A stretch of 64,000 nt of DNA, taken from NCBI GenBank assembly GCA_032622095.1, contig CP136064.1, positions 125,227,605-125,291,604 of the forward strand, written 5' to 3'. The position numbers and the translations under genes were made by a program. Origin of the DNA: Siphonodentalium dalli (lineage: Eukaryota; Mollusca; Scaphopoda; Gadilida; Siphonodentaliidae). The notes under the pieces are model-generated. The model was not told where the DNA came from. It made no database searches and worked only from the letters and a program-made list of their open reading frames with translations. Positions 31,640 to 43,512 of the stretch are shown piece after piece; within the stretch, counting starts at the first letter, position 1, and each line of letters begins with the position of its first letter.

Positions 31640-32100
31640 ACCCATTGGTCTAATATTTCACCAACAATAATAGTTTTTATTTTGTTGCCATATTTTGAAA
31701 AATCTAAAAACAAATTGGGAATTTTGGGGTACGAGAAACATTACGTAATATGCCCACTCACTCCAATTGGAATTTCACATCGAGTCTTAGTACATCGTAT
31801 AGCATAGTTATTGTGTCAGTTTTTGAATGCACATAATTCAGTATCCTCGCCTATTTCGCTAAATTAGCAGTTATCGCATGTTATGTGCGGCAAAATGTTT
31901 TTAATTTACGGTATTTTTCATGAAAAAAAATACGTTTTATTTTGAAAATATATTTTTTGCCTTAAATAAAACTATCCGTTCTTTATTAAAACTTATAGAC
32001 AAGAGATGTTGCAATATAAAAACTCTTGGAATATATTTCCAAATCTAATTAATGAATTTATATGTATTTTTTAGTGAATTAAAATATTTTAGGCAAATTT
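31640..32100 (+). repeat. Diverged tandem copy of 32340-32790 inside the right end
   Basis: Shares TTTTGAAAAATCT, ATTACGTAATAT, GTCTTAGTA and TGTGTCAGTTTTT blocks and then part of the inverted-repeat middle (TAAAACTATCCGTTCTTTATT). It is more diverged than the outer repeat. Confidence 0.75.
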
Positions 32101-32546
32101 TGCCAGAGAGGAAGATTGGCGAAGTAAACGTTTGTTTTAATATTATTTTATTAAATATTTTTGTAATTAGTCATGTCGATTACTGATGCATGAGGCTATA
32201 CATGCTATTGATATTGTGATATTACGATGCATACAGCAATACGGTAGGTATTTGTTTTGAATGGTTGAAAACCAATAAAATTCGAGTACGATGTGGATTG
32301 TTTACACTTGAATACATCTATTTACAAATGTGATTCGTAATACATACCCAGTGTTTCAATATTTCGCCAAATAATTAACTTTTTGTTATTTTTTGAAAAA
32401 TCTCGAAAAATCAGGAATCTTGGGGTAGGGGAAATATTACGTAATATCTTAACTAAACAGATACGAATTGCACGTTGGGTCTTAGTATATCTAATAACAT
32501 AAATCTTTGTGTCAGTTTTTAATGCACTTTCAGAGTCCTAGCCTAT

Positions 32547-32942
32547 TTTGTTTAGAAGTTATCACATCTTATGTGCGGACAAATTTTGACATTTTCGATA
32601 TTTTTCATGAAAAAAATACAATGTTTTAGCAAAAAATATATTTTTCCTGAAATAAAACTATCCGTTCTTTATTGAACTTATAGATAAGAGCTTGTGCAAT
32701 ACAAAAACGCTTGGACTATATTTCTAAACCTAACATGATAATTTATATGTATTTTTTAGTGAATTAAAATATTTTCGGCAAATTTCGATAGAAAATATGG
32801 TAAACAAGCTGTGGTATCTCTATGCCCCAGCAGATCGCTGATCACCTGCAATGTCATAAGGCCCCTGGAGAATACCTATCAGGAAATACCAGTCGCAATT
32901 TCTGCGCTCTCCGGTGGCACCTACCTCCGCCCCAGCCTGGTC
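32547..32942 (-). repeat. Right terminal inverted repeat of the TA-flanked element
   Basis: Inverse of 28363-28762, ending CCTACCTCCGCCCCAGCC then TGGTC, followed by TA at 32943-32944. Differences are mostly single bases. Confidence 0.9.
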
Positions 32943-32944
32943 TA

Positions 32945-34160
32945 AAAAACATTCTGGGCTTTATATTTTGAGAACAGTATACACTAAAACATTTGCACTG
33001 AGGTATATGGAAAACATTTACACTATCGTAACCCAGTGCGAATCTGGCCATAGTTATGACGACACGTGATTCAATTTTTCTGGTTTTATGAAAATCTACG
33101 ACATGTGCATTATACTGAAAATACTATACACTAAAGAGTTTGCAATGAGACATGTGGGAAACGTTCACAGCATTGAACCCATCCAGTTGCACAGCGACAT
33201 GTGATTTCTCGCAGCCAAAGAGATAGAACTCTATTGATGTTATAAATCAATATACGCATACGCATTACGGCTCTTGGTTTACTATTGCTTTGTCCTCGCT
33301 CCCCAGCCAACACGGTGTCACTGTTCGTGGCTTTGGTTTTAATAATGTAATCATCCACATGGGTACGACACGGGTATATTTTATCGTTCTTTTCAACAAA
33401 CATGAGTTATTTGAGATAAATACTGTTCATTCTAACTGAAGCATTAATGTTACAAAACGTGCATTCATTTTATCGAGGAACGAGTACTTACTCCGCATAT
33501 TATTAAACTAAATTCAACATATCCTCTTGAAAATAGGTTCATAATCGACCTACAATATTCACATTGGTTCATATTGAATAATTTCATTCTGAAATAAGCC
33601 CACAGTACATAGTAGTAGTGAAAAGCTTAATTCTTCAGTGTATTGATAATATTTCCATTCGAAAAATATCATCTGATTTTGTCATGTCAGTGCCTATTTT
33701 TACCGCAATAGATCACCGAAGCGGAATAACGAACGGTTCATGCTATTGGCCACTGTGCCCGTTATTCCCGATGTAGAGTGAATTGTTCTCACCGCGCCCA
33801 ACTTTTCCCCCCGCGCCCAATTCAAGCTGCATATGGGTATGATGGATAAACATGATACAATATTGCATTCGTTTACTTTAGACTTGGTATGTTAAACATG
33901 TCGACAGCTTCTTTTGCTTTGGATAATTCCAGATTATATTATCCAGAACTTCCACATGGAACATATACATTCGTATGTGTAATTCAAGAACCATTCTGTT
34001 CGAAAATTTGTTCATATTGAACTTATTTCAAAAACACATAATAAGCCCATATTGGCATTATTTTTGTTTGCGCTCTATATAAACCTAAATCGACTCACCA
34101 GACATTCGCTCTTTATAATGTTTTTTTATTGTGCACGCGCCATAACACGGGATAACGGGT
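32945..34160. other. Non-coding stretch with a weak internal repeat
   Basis: TATACACTAAA followed by GGAAAAC/GGGAAAC blocks near 32980-33030 and 33123-33170 suggest a diverged 140-bp duplication. No coding pattern. Confidence 0.45.
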
Positions 34161-34306
34161 ATATAAGGATTAACTGTCATGTGGACTGTTTTTATGGAGA
34201 TGTAACCGTGAGGTAAGTGGTCATAACTTGTGTAATACAAGTTATACCACTTACCTCACGGTTACATCTCCATAAAAACAGTCCACATGACAGTTAATCC
34301 TTATAT
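34161..34306. repeat. 146-bp near-perfect hairpin
   Basis: Arms 34161-34230 and 34238-34306 are exact inverses except for one unpaired base; the loop is TGTAATA. The outer ends read ATATAAGGATTAACTG and its inverse. Confidence 0.95.
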
Positions 34307-37057
34307 TTATATACATTTAGCGAAAAAGCCACTTTTCTAAATGTATTTAAATCGAAATGTCTATCGTGACAAAACAAGCCCAAAATATCCCATAGCACCC
34401 TTGGCAAAAGTTAACAGGAACAATTTCTCTTTATATTGAAACCCGATGATGTATTAAGTCAATCCTGCACAAGTCCAAATGCGCCCAAAACATTACGTGT
34501 TCTTCTTTCCGAAACTGATGACGTGTCGATGTAATTATGAGGCTGCAGTTATGTGAGCTGTTGCGCGTTCACCGAGAAATAATTGCAACTAGCCACGTGC
34601 ACGGGCGCCGACCAATCGGAATGCTGGAGTTAGTGATGATCACACTTAGTATGTAAATATAAGTCACTTATTTGCACGAGGATAATTAGGTTGATTATGT
34701 AATCCACAACGTCATTGCGGCGTATCTACACTTTAAAGTATAGATATAGGACCCCATATATTATTAAATGAATCACTGTTTCTTGCACTAAATTTAATGT
34801 GTATAAAATATAGAAAAGTCCGTGGCGGCTTTTTAGTGACATGCACATCTAAGCGGTCATTACAATGTCAAATAAGGAAAACTTTTTCAAAGAGCTTTAT
34901 ACGCAAACATAAGATGTACTAACCAATAATAAGCTCCAGTTCAAGCGATATAAGAAGGGTATTGTAAAATATGTTCTTTAGTTAACCATTAGTGAGAACA
35001 TCTTGGGGTGCTCCTAACAAACAGGAGGGATCTCCACACCAACTGAACTGATGGCATGGAATAGCTTGCCAGCGGTGGTCGCGGTGCTGGAACGTTAACA
35101 TATTTCATACGGATGATTGATTCATATTTATACCAACACTGGCAGAAATATGATTATTATTTCTTACTTCAAAACTTAATGTATGACATTGAGGACATAA
35201 TGTGGTATGAAATGTTCCCTATTAAATTGATATTGGTGTAGGATTTCATTCTAAACAATGGATACCTTTCCACACTGCTGATACGAATAGGGTACTACGT
35301 CACTATAATCGGTGTTACTTCTCTTAGTTGTCGTTTATATGCCATGTCCGTAGTTGCGATTACGATTTTTAAGAGCCTAGATGTGCACGCGAGCTTTGTG
35401 TGCAATCGTTGAGCCCATTAAATGACATCTGAAATTATAAGAATATAACACAGCACAGAACCATATCACCTTATTGCGAGTGGCAATAAGTTTGAAACAC
35501 TAGTTTCTCGCAAACGGTCTCTTAGACAATTCTGCTAAGAGTAGTAATTCATTATGCGAAAGGTGTCTATTTGTGTACTTCATTTGTACACAATAAATTG
35601 TACGAGAGAGTTAAAATTAAATTAACGACAATAAAGCGAGTTTGTTCTGTTCACAACTTGTGTAATTGACCGGGATGATTAACCCAAGCCTCGTAAACTA
35701 CAGCCCTGGACTTCGGGCTTCGGTACGTCCACTACATAAGTACAAAGTTAGAGCTCATTAGCAAAATCCTGTATATTCAATGAGTAAGTGACCAAATAGT
35801 TTGCCGAATGTTATCCTCTATATATAATCACAATACAATTCATTGTCTTTGTCGTGTTTTGAAATCACTACATATTATCATGAGTGTCTGCGCCGTGGGA
35901 AGCGTTTCGTCAGGTTATGGAACTATCATTCAACATTCGACATGTTGTGCTTCCAGTTTGTGATTACAATAAAAATTCATTGTGGAGCATCTACATTTAG
36001 CGGGTTGATCTATTATGTAATCCAATACGATAATGAGGAGAATTTACACTAAAGTGTAGATCTATGACCCAAATACCGTAACGAACTATACTTAAAATCT
36101 GGAAATAATAATGTAGAAATGATAAATATAACACTCGCTCCAATCTATGCACTGTCCAGTTTTGTTGAGCAAATAGTACAAGAAAAGAAGATGCATGCAT
36201 CAGATCCCCCATGAACTATTTTACAAGATTTAATCATGTATATTTGAAAAGTATTATAAATGTACTATATATATTTATAACACAATTAGCCCCTAAATTT
36301 GGCCTCATGATTTAACAAGACACACGTTTATTACCGGCACGCGCAGTGACGCAAGAGCTTAGAGCAATTATATCATTGGCAACACCAGAACTTTAGTATT
36401 ATGTTAAAAGTCCAGTGCATTTGTGGCTTTCCCTCAAACTATTTGCAACAAAAGTTTCTCATTGGGATTAAGTACATTAGCCAATTAAAAGAAACATGCT
36501 AAAAATAAAAAAGAATCAAGAAAGGCGAAATTGATGAATTTGTGAATTATTAAAAATAAATTTGTCAAAATTTGGTAAAATACTCAATTTATGACTTTTC
36601 AACAATGTTTATAAAAATTATATTTCACAAGGCCTTCCATTTGTGTATCCATTTTGTTAAGACAATCCTGAATACAGAACAGAAAACTTTTCTCAGAAAC
36701 GTTCAGTATTTTTCGAGTTAGTTGCCTCAAAAATTTGGAGCCGCAATTTCTCAAAATTAGCTAAAATCCATTTTTTGTGGTCTTGTATTTTGAAAACTAA
36801 AGAAAAATGAAGGGATCTCTTGTTGTTTTATTAATGTCTTCTCTAGATTGTGCACAGACAAAACTGATTTCCTTATGCATCTATGATTGAGAAGACAAAA
36901 ATAAAAATATATATTCTTAAACAAATTGTGTCTTCCATTACATTGGCAGCCGAATTTTCCTGTGATCGAGAACCGGCGTGATGAAATAGGATATTTGAGG
37001 TCATACAATTCAATAAAAATAAATCCATATTCCCTTCCTTTCTCATAATGTTGTTTT
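34307..37057. other. Long stretch without assigned genes
   Basis: No domain recognised. Two diverged segments are alike: 34690-34765 and 36003-36075 (GTTGAT, TATGTAATCC, TACACT(T)TAAAGT(A/G)TAGAT). Confidence 0.45.
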
Positions 37058-37267
37058 CCGAAGGAGGATGCTAGTCATTTCTTCTTCCACTGTCCATTGT
37101 TCACCAATCAGAGAAGAATATTTTACCACAAACTTGAAACAAATAACTTTCATATAGAAAATATTATGCATCTTCTCTGTGGAATCTCTGAAAATGACCA
37201 CAGAAGAAATATATTGCTATTTCATATTACACAGTCCTACATTAACGCAACTAAACGTTTTGGGTAA
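37058..37267 (+). pseudogene. C-terminal end of a LINE reverse-transcriptase ORF
   Basis: An uninterrupted frame without a start codon: PKEDASHFFFHCPLFTNQRR, LETNNFHIENIMHLLCGISE and LLFHITQSYINATKRFG, then TAA at 37265-37267. The EDA-x-HFFF-x-C pattern followed by an Arg-rich turn is the zinc-like tail found at the end of many animal LINE ORF2 proteins. The rest of the LINE is absent, which fits an ordinary 5'-truncated insertion. No 3' poly-A or satellite tail is obvious. Confidence 0.65.
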
Positions 37268-37589
37268 CTTCGATCATAAATTTTTCTGTTATGTCAACCT
37301 GTCATTGAAAACAATTAAAAATTTAAATGCCCGCCTTTTTAGACACAACTTATGACAACGTGAGAGTAAAACTGCATGGACACAATAAAACTCCACTCAT
37401 AGCACACTCTGTACAAATATTCACATCTGTTTCCCTGCTTAAATATTCACAATTTCATCCTGCCATCTTGTTTAAATGTTATGTTATACCTTTTGTGCGG
37501 GAGAAGGGCGTCACTAAGTTGACAAAACTTGTGTCCCAATCCCCATGTATATAATTGATATACAATAATATATGTTTAAATCATAAATC

Positions 37590-38650
37590 AGTAAAGAGAC
37601 CAGCCATGAGAACATACACATGAACTGTTCAAATAGACCAAACAGTGTTCCATGCAATATAAGTACCCGGGCCACACCAACCCAATCTGACATGTCCATG
37701 TGACCTGCCTTGGAACATACACATGACTTTATAAAATAGACCCGAATGTGTCCCATACAATACGTACGTACACCCAACCCCATGTCGCCACGTCCCTACG
37801 TGTGACCAGTTTGAGAGCATGCGCATGTAATTTTAAAATAGACCCGACAGTGTCCCAAATAATATGAGAATGCATGCACCTCAACTCTCTGTCGCCGCGT
37901 CCCTGTTACCAGTCTTGATAACGTACACATGATATTATTAGTTATCTTCGGCAACATCGGCGGTACATGGAGATTTAATACCTGGATGTCGATTTTGAAC
38001 CCCGAGGCGGAGCCGAGGGGTTCAAAAAGAGACATCCATGTATTAAATCTCCATGTACCCCACGATGTTGCCGAAGATAACGATTTTGTCCCCACAAAAT
38101 AACCATGTCTCCTTAATTTAAGTGTGTTTTTCATAGGTTTTCCGATTAATTCACACCAATAAGAATAATTCAGTAGGTGACATATAAGGATCCGGCGTCA
38201 GGTGACGTCAAATTCGGCGTGCGAGAGCAACGTCACGATTGGTAGAAACTGCCAGTTCAAGGGTCATTCATATACCTCCGATGTTTCACGTGCTCATATA
38301 CCCCCGATGTTTGGCGCACGTTCTCTTATACCCCGCTGTCATGGGTGACGGGGGGACATGGTGATTTAAACGTGGCGTTGTAGCCAATCAGATTGCTAGT
38401 TACAACCGGATGTGGGGACAAGTCCATATAGTCCGATATTGTGCCATGCAATATGTACGTACATCCAAAACCCTCTGTCGCCGCGTCCCTACACGTGATC
38501 AGTCTTGAGAACATGCACATATAGTGTTCATCGCGTCCCTACACGTAACCAGTCGTGAATACATGCACGTTACGTGTTCAAACAGACACGACAGTGTCCC
38601 CGTGCATTATAAGTGTGTACACCCAACCCCATATATATCGTCATGCCCCT
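37590..38650 (+). repeat. Satellite with a period of about 103 bp, interrupted
   Basis: Units carry (G)ACCAG(T/C)CTTGAGAACAT, CACATG, AAATAGACCCGACAGTGTCCC, AATATGTACGTAC and CGCCGCGTCCCTAC. Anchors lie at about 37599, 37701, 37802, 37908, 38497 and 38546. The array is broken at about 37941-38415 by an insert whose left end is a 141-bp hairpin. Units are visibly diverged. Confidence 0.8.
37941..38081. repeat. 141-bp hairpin inside the satellite
   Basis: GTTATCTTCGGCAACATCG at 37941 is matched by CGATGTTGCCGAAGATAAC ending at 38081. The inner arms (GTACATGGAGATTTAATAC, GGATGTC, GAACCCC) pair with small mismatches around a GAGGCGGAGCCGAG centre. Confidence 0.9.
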
Positions 38651-38993
38651 ACAAGGCTGAGTGTACATTAAAATTAACTTGCGCACAAAGAGTGGCATGC
38701 ATAGGTTTTCATGAGACACAAGCACTATGCTGCATGCCCACTAAAATCATCACACTTAGACGCCACACGGGCGGTTCGGGTTGTTCGCTTCATTGGCGGC
38801 GAACATATCATCGGGGATGATGACATATCGAGGGTTAATTTCCAGGATATGTTGGGCAATATTCCTTATTACTTCGCGAATCTATAGTCGACGTTAGTTT
38901 CGCTATATATACCGACATGTGTGGAGTTCTTCGTGGTACGATTGTGACAATATTGAAATTGTGAAAAGTAAGGGATTAATATACTTACGCGGT
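38651..38993. other. Non-coding stretch, nothing assigned
   Basis: No coding or repeat pattern recognised beyond the edge of the satellite. Confidence 0.45.
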
Positions 38994-39082
38994 ACATTGG
39001 GATGGGTTCACATGAAAACCCACCCACGCACGGATGGGGGATCCGTGCGTGGGTGGGTTTTCATGTGAACCCATCCCAATGT
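38994..39082. repeat. 89-bp perfect hairpin
   Basis: Two exact 42-bp inverse arms, 38994-39035 and 39041-39082, separated by GGGGG. The arms begin ACATTGGGATGGGTTCACAT. Confidence 0.97.
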
Positions 39083-41397
39083 TTTGGATTTTCGCCATTT
39101 CGAGTGCTAATTGCCTGGCATGGCTTTGGTGGGGGATTCCCACTTCTATGCGAATATAATCGATGGTAGTTCCGCTACATATATGTGTGGAGTTATTAGT
39201 GGTACGATGGCGACATGGGCGTCTGGACAGTCTGCCATGTAATGTTAATTTTGTATGCAGATACCATATTGAACTTCTGGAAGCATGGGTTAATAAAGCC
39301 ACTCTTCTGCGTGGCCGCGGCCCCATGTAGACACTGCGTATAGGGGTTTCATGAAATCCCGCACTGTTCTGATCTCTAAAATACCGCCTAAAAACCATGC
39401 GTGGGTCCGGGCTGATTAAGATCCTAGCAGCTTCGGGCCGTTTTTAGTCACGACACACTGTCAATATTTGGGCTGGTATTCTGCGATTCGGGGCTGGATT
39501 AATTCCATATGATAACAAAGAACAGTAATATTAATTACGGGCTAACATTTACTCCATGATGTCCATACGAAATTTCTTGACACAGGGTAAACGCAGTTTC
39601 GCGTATTAAATATCCCCTATATCGGGGGAAATAATAGTATCCTTGCAAATTAGTTTGCGAACACATATAAACATACAGCTGTATGACATACATGCAGGGA
39701 CGTGGCGACAGGGGGTTGGGGTATCTCACTCCAACTTTGGTCAAAATTTTCAACAGTAGTTGAGACTGTAGTTGGAAATTTCACACCAACAATAGGTTGA
39801 TATTGTTCTCGTAGGTTGATTTTCCAGTGGGGAGTTTGTTATTTTATACCATCAGTGATATATTTTCCTGCCTTTGGTCAAAATCTTTAACTAAAATCAG
39901 TTGGAAATGTTCCAACCTTAGGGTGTGTCACGTCGTATATTTACAAAACTTGGTGTCTAGATGCTAGGACTTTGCAGGTTTCAGGTTCAGATTTCATGTT
40001 GTTCTCCCACTGTGCTGAGGGTCCTGGTTCCTCCAGTCAAAAAATGCTAATCAATTAAAAAATCTACTCCTGAATTTGCCCGGAGTTAGACTTGCCACCT
40101 CACTGTATACTTGTATATAATTTCCACGCATAACATTCCACGACCATGTACTCAACATCCTGTTGGCAAGTCATCCAAGTCAAAGTCTCGTTATCCATGT
40201 AGTTAAGGTATATTTTATATATACAGCAACTATTCGTTGCATATTTCGCCTTTCAGCTAGATATTTGAGTTTTTTTTAGGAAATAGCTAATAAATTACTG
40301 TATCTATTAGTCAAGTTGCAAATATAATATTCATGTATAGTTGATGTATAAGCATTGTCTTTATTTAAGAACCAATTTGCGTCCGGTACGTGACAAAGTG
40401 CACAGTTTAATTAATACACATGTTGAATTTGAGGCTTGGCGACTTCATTTTTCGTTTTAAATGTCGTGCATTTGTCAGATGAACAAATATGACAAGCTGA
40501 ACGAAAGCGATTTGTGCACGTCTGTGTAATTTTATCGGGAGTGTCAGGATCTGCACAAAGGGTTTCCAGTATTTTAGCGTGTAGGTGATATCTGATTTCC
40601 ATCAGAAGTCGGTTTATTCAGGTATAGTGTCAGCTTGTCATGGGGCGCATATATCAAAGTAAATTCAAATTGGTTAGTTATTATCACCTATAAATCTGCA
40701 TGTATTATACGAGCATGGAATGTTAGTTCATACCTGTGCATACGATAATTTAAAGCAGTATCATTTAGCAATATGGCTTTGTTGACTAAGACCGCCGAGA
40801 GCGCCTATCACGGGACTATCCTAATTTATGTTTATTTGTATCTTTATTTTTATTACACGAGGAACTGAACAAGTATATGTAGTGCTCTTAAATGTTCCAC
40901 GTTGAAGAAAACCCGCAACTCGATTTATTTTAAATCGACGACCTGATTCGGTCTTTCCGTATATATGAATATATAACATATTTATCGACCTATTTTAAGT
41001 ACACGTTCGCGACAAATTACTTCTCGAAAATATTGATTTTGTCTAGATCTTAAGACCTCTGAGCGGACATGGACGATGACGACCCAATTTCTTCGGTAGA
41101 TTTCGGTAGTTTTCGATACGATAGCTCGACCTCGCTTCGTTCAATATCGCCGATTTAGTTCAATTGAAGGGAACTGTTATTGCCAATATACACATATATC
41201 AATAGGATATCTTGGCTGAAATGATCGATTTCTAGAATTTATTAGTGTTTTGATAGTTGGTGTGGTTTTAGCCAACATCGATCTTCTGAAGCTTGTCACT
41301 GGTATAGTTAGTATATCCTAACACTGTTTCTTCAATCAAAGCGCAACATTTCAACCACAGAATCTGCATGGAAAGTTTTAGCATTCTATTTACTTTA
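39083..41397. other. Long stretch without assigned genes
   Basis: Short open frames only, such as 38985-39398 minus, which runs through the hairpin. No domain recognised. Confidence 0.45.
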
Positions 41398-41731
41398 TTT
41401 GTATTTTTCTTGCGATAATTGACATATCTGCTTAAATTTAATAGACACCAAACACCATCAGTTAAAAATTCAGTCATACAAGGTAGAGTCCAGAACTCTG
41501 TATCCAATTACTGGTTATGTTACAACTTTAATGCTGTATTTCTATTTATTGTTTTAATGCGGTCCTACGTCAATAATGTGTACATTGAGCTACTACGTCA
41601 AAAAAGGAATGTTCAGTATATGTGCCAGGATGCTTTAATCACTATCGCAACCATATGGGCACCTCTTCTTTCGAACGCATTTTGAAATTAAGAAATAGCA
41701 ACGGTTATATGTATTTTTGTCTTGGCCCCGG

Positions 41732-42297
41732 CAGGGTCCGCGCTGGACCTATATTTACATTTGCCAACTAATTTGCCAAATGAAAATATTTTTTGCCAAA
41801 TGATTTTTAGCAATTGCCAAATGCTATCCCTGATAGTATCATTTTCTGCAACATTAAGTTTTATGTTTCGACAATCGCGGTTTGAACGACTTTTGATATC
41901 GGTAGAAAAGTTAATAAATAATTATACTCGCATCTCTATTGTGGTTTGCATACAAAAATAAGCCAATCACCGAACAATACAATTGCAGGAGGGTTTCTCC
42001 ATCAGAAGGGCACATCACAGGAGGACTATTAATCCCTCCAACCATCAGTACTAAATCTAGGATATTAACTTCATCTTAATAGAGGTGTTAACCGTCCCTA
42101 AACCTTACACAACACCACTAATATAACTATGTTGTAAGAGTTTCCTGGAATTAATGCATTGATTGACCAATATTTTTCAAATTGCTTGAGCAATTAAAAA
42201 GTGACTTGCCAAAACTTTTGCCAAATGAAAATATTTTTTGCCAAATGTGAATTATTTTTGCCATTGGCAAATTTCGCAAGTGGCAGCGCGAACCCTA
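41732..42297. mobile_element. hAT-like MITE
   Basis: Left end CAGGGTCCGCGCTG, right end the inverse of TAGGGTTCGCGCTG. GTCTTGG occurs at 41719-41725 and 42298-42304, near the 8-bp duplication typical of hAT elements, though six extra bases (CCCCGG) lie between the left copy and CAGGG. TTGCCAAATGAAAATATTTT occurs near both ends. No transposase. Confidence 0.65.
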
Positions 42298-42845
42298 GTC
42301 TTGGGATAATTGCCATATCTGCTTATATTTAATAGACACCACCACCATCAGAACAATGTAACCAATTACTGATTATGTATGTCACACATGTAAGGCTGAA
42401 ATTTGTTTTGTTTACACTGCATTTATAATTACTACATCAATTATTTGAACACTGTGCTACTGCATCAGTAAAGGACCTTTCTGTCTAAATCCCAGGAACT
42501 GTTGATCAACATTTCAACCATGTGGGCGCACCTCCCGGAATACTGACCTGCATCAATGTGACACGTTGGTATGAAATATATACGCAAAACTCCATGTGTG
42601 TGTTCCTGCTGTCAGTTTATCGGATGAGTGCAATAACGTAAGGATAATACGATCCGTGATGACAAGAGTGTCATAAACTATCCGCCAGTAACTCACATGT
42701 GTTGTTGTGTTTATCACACGCGCAACAGACATCTTTAAATCATCCTTATGTATCTACATCTATGCAAGATGGGTGTTGACTAAGACGATTCCGGCAATGG
42801 AGTTGCGAAATTTCTCACAAATTTAACCAAAACATTGGACATTTT

Positions 42846-43512
42846 AAAGGGGTACTGCAGCCTTTTCTCCCAAATATCCGCACATTATCTGCTTATAATA
42901 GAACTTGTTTTAGGTAGATACTCTGCTTAGAATCGCCTCGTTTTGTGTCGATAATGTCCTGAAAATTAGAACGTTTTAGTCACATTATATATCGACTCGT
43001 AATGAGGCGAATCTAGCCAGTTTATGTCCGGACAATGACATAAATACGCCATACCACGACTTCAGGGGTACGCTCTTTAACATGTATATATCTGCTTTTT
43101 TCAGAATCAAATAACATGATGTACAATTTCACATTATAGGTCGATTATGTGCGTATTTTCGCGAGGATATGTTGGGTACTGTAAACAAATCCGGCAATTT
43201 ATGGGACCATCTTCTTTTATACCCAACAGAATAAATTAATGAATTTGAGTCATGGATTAGTGCAAAACTACACTCAGGTGCTCAATGGACGATAAAACAA
43301 CAGTAATTACAATTAAAATGAATTCATGACTCGAGTCATAATTTATTTTCATTATAATTGCCATGTGGTTTGGATCACACATTGAGCACATGAGTGTTTT
43401 GCACTAATCCTGAAATCCATGACTCAAATTCGTTCACTTGTTGCATATATTCTGTTAATAATAAAATGAGATGGTCCCATAAATTGACGGATTGAATGTG
43501 CAGTACCCCTTT
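42846..43512. mobile_element. Inverted-repeat element with AAAGGGGTACTGCA ends
   Basis: AAAGGGGTACTGCA at 42846 and its inverse TGCAGTACCCCTTT ending at 43512 bracket 667 bp. The right half (about 43195-43490) is itself a long imperfect foldback with the GAGTCATGGATT and TATGGGACCAT blocks repeated in inverse. The left half has a diverged copy at 59399-59745. Flanking bases CATTTT/CATTT are suggestive but not a clean duplication. Confidence 0.75.

Larger units (their letters stand above)
28361..32944 (+). mobile_element. TA-flanked transposon with about 400-bp terminal inverted repeats and one decayed gene
   Basis: The left inverted repeat (28363-28762) and right inverted repeat (32547-32942) are about 95% alike by eye and begin GACCAGGCTG. 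Both are bordered by TA (28361-28362 and 32943-32944). An inner extension of the repeat, 28763-28862, pairs with 32110-32213; an extra block of about 330 bp separates the two right-hand parts. Between the arms lies a single plus-strand gene remnant (28883-31198). A diverged tandem duplication (31640-32100 and 32340-32790) lies inside the right end. TA duplication suggests cut-and-paste transposition. The superfamily cannot be named from sequence alone. Confidence 0.8.

Noticed and set aside
28361..32944. Polinton/Maverick identity for the long-TIR element (arms begin near AG, are several hundred bp long)
   Set aside because: No 6-bp duplication fits, the unit is only about 4.6 kb, and no DNA polymerase B, integrase, ATPase or capsid gene is visible; TA borders fit better.
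38985..39398. 137-codon minus-strand open frame
   Set aside because: It reads through the perfect hairpin at 38994-39082 and has no family pattern.
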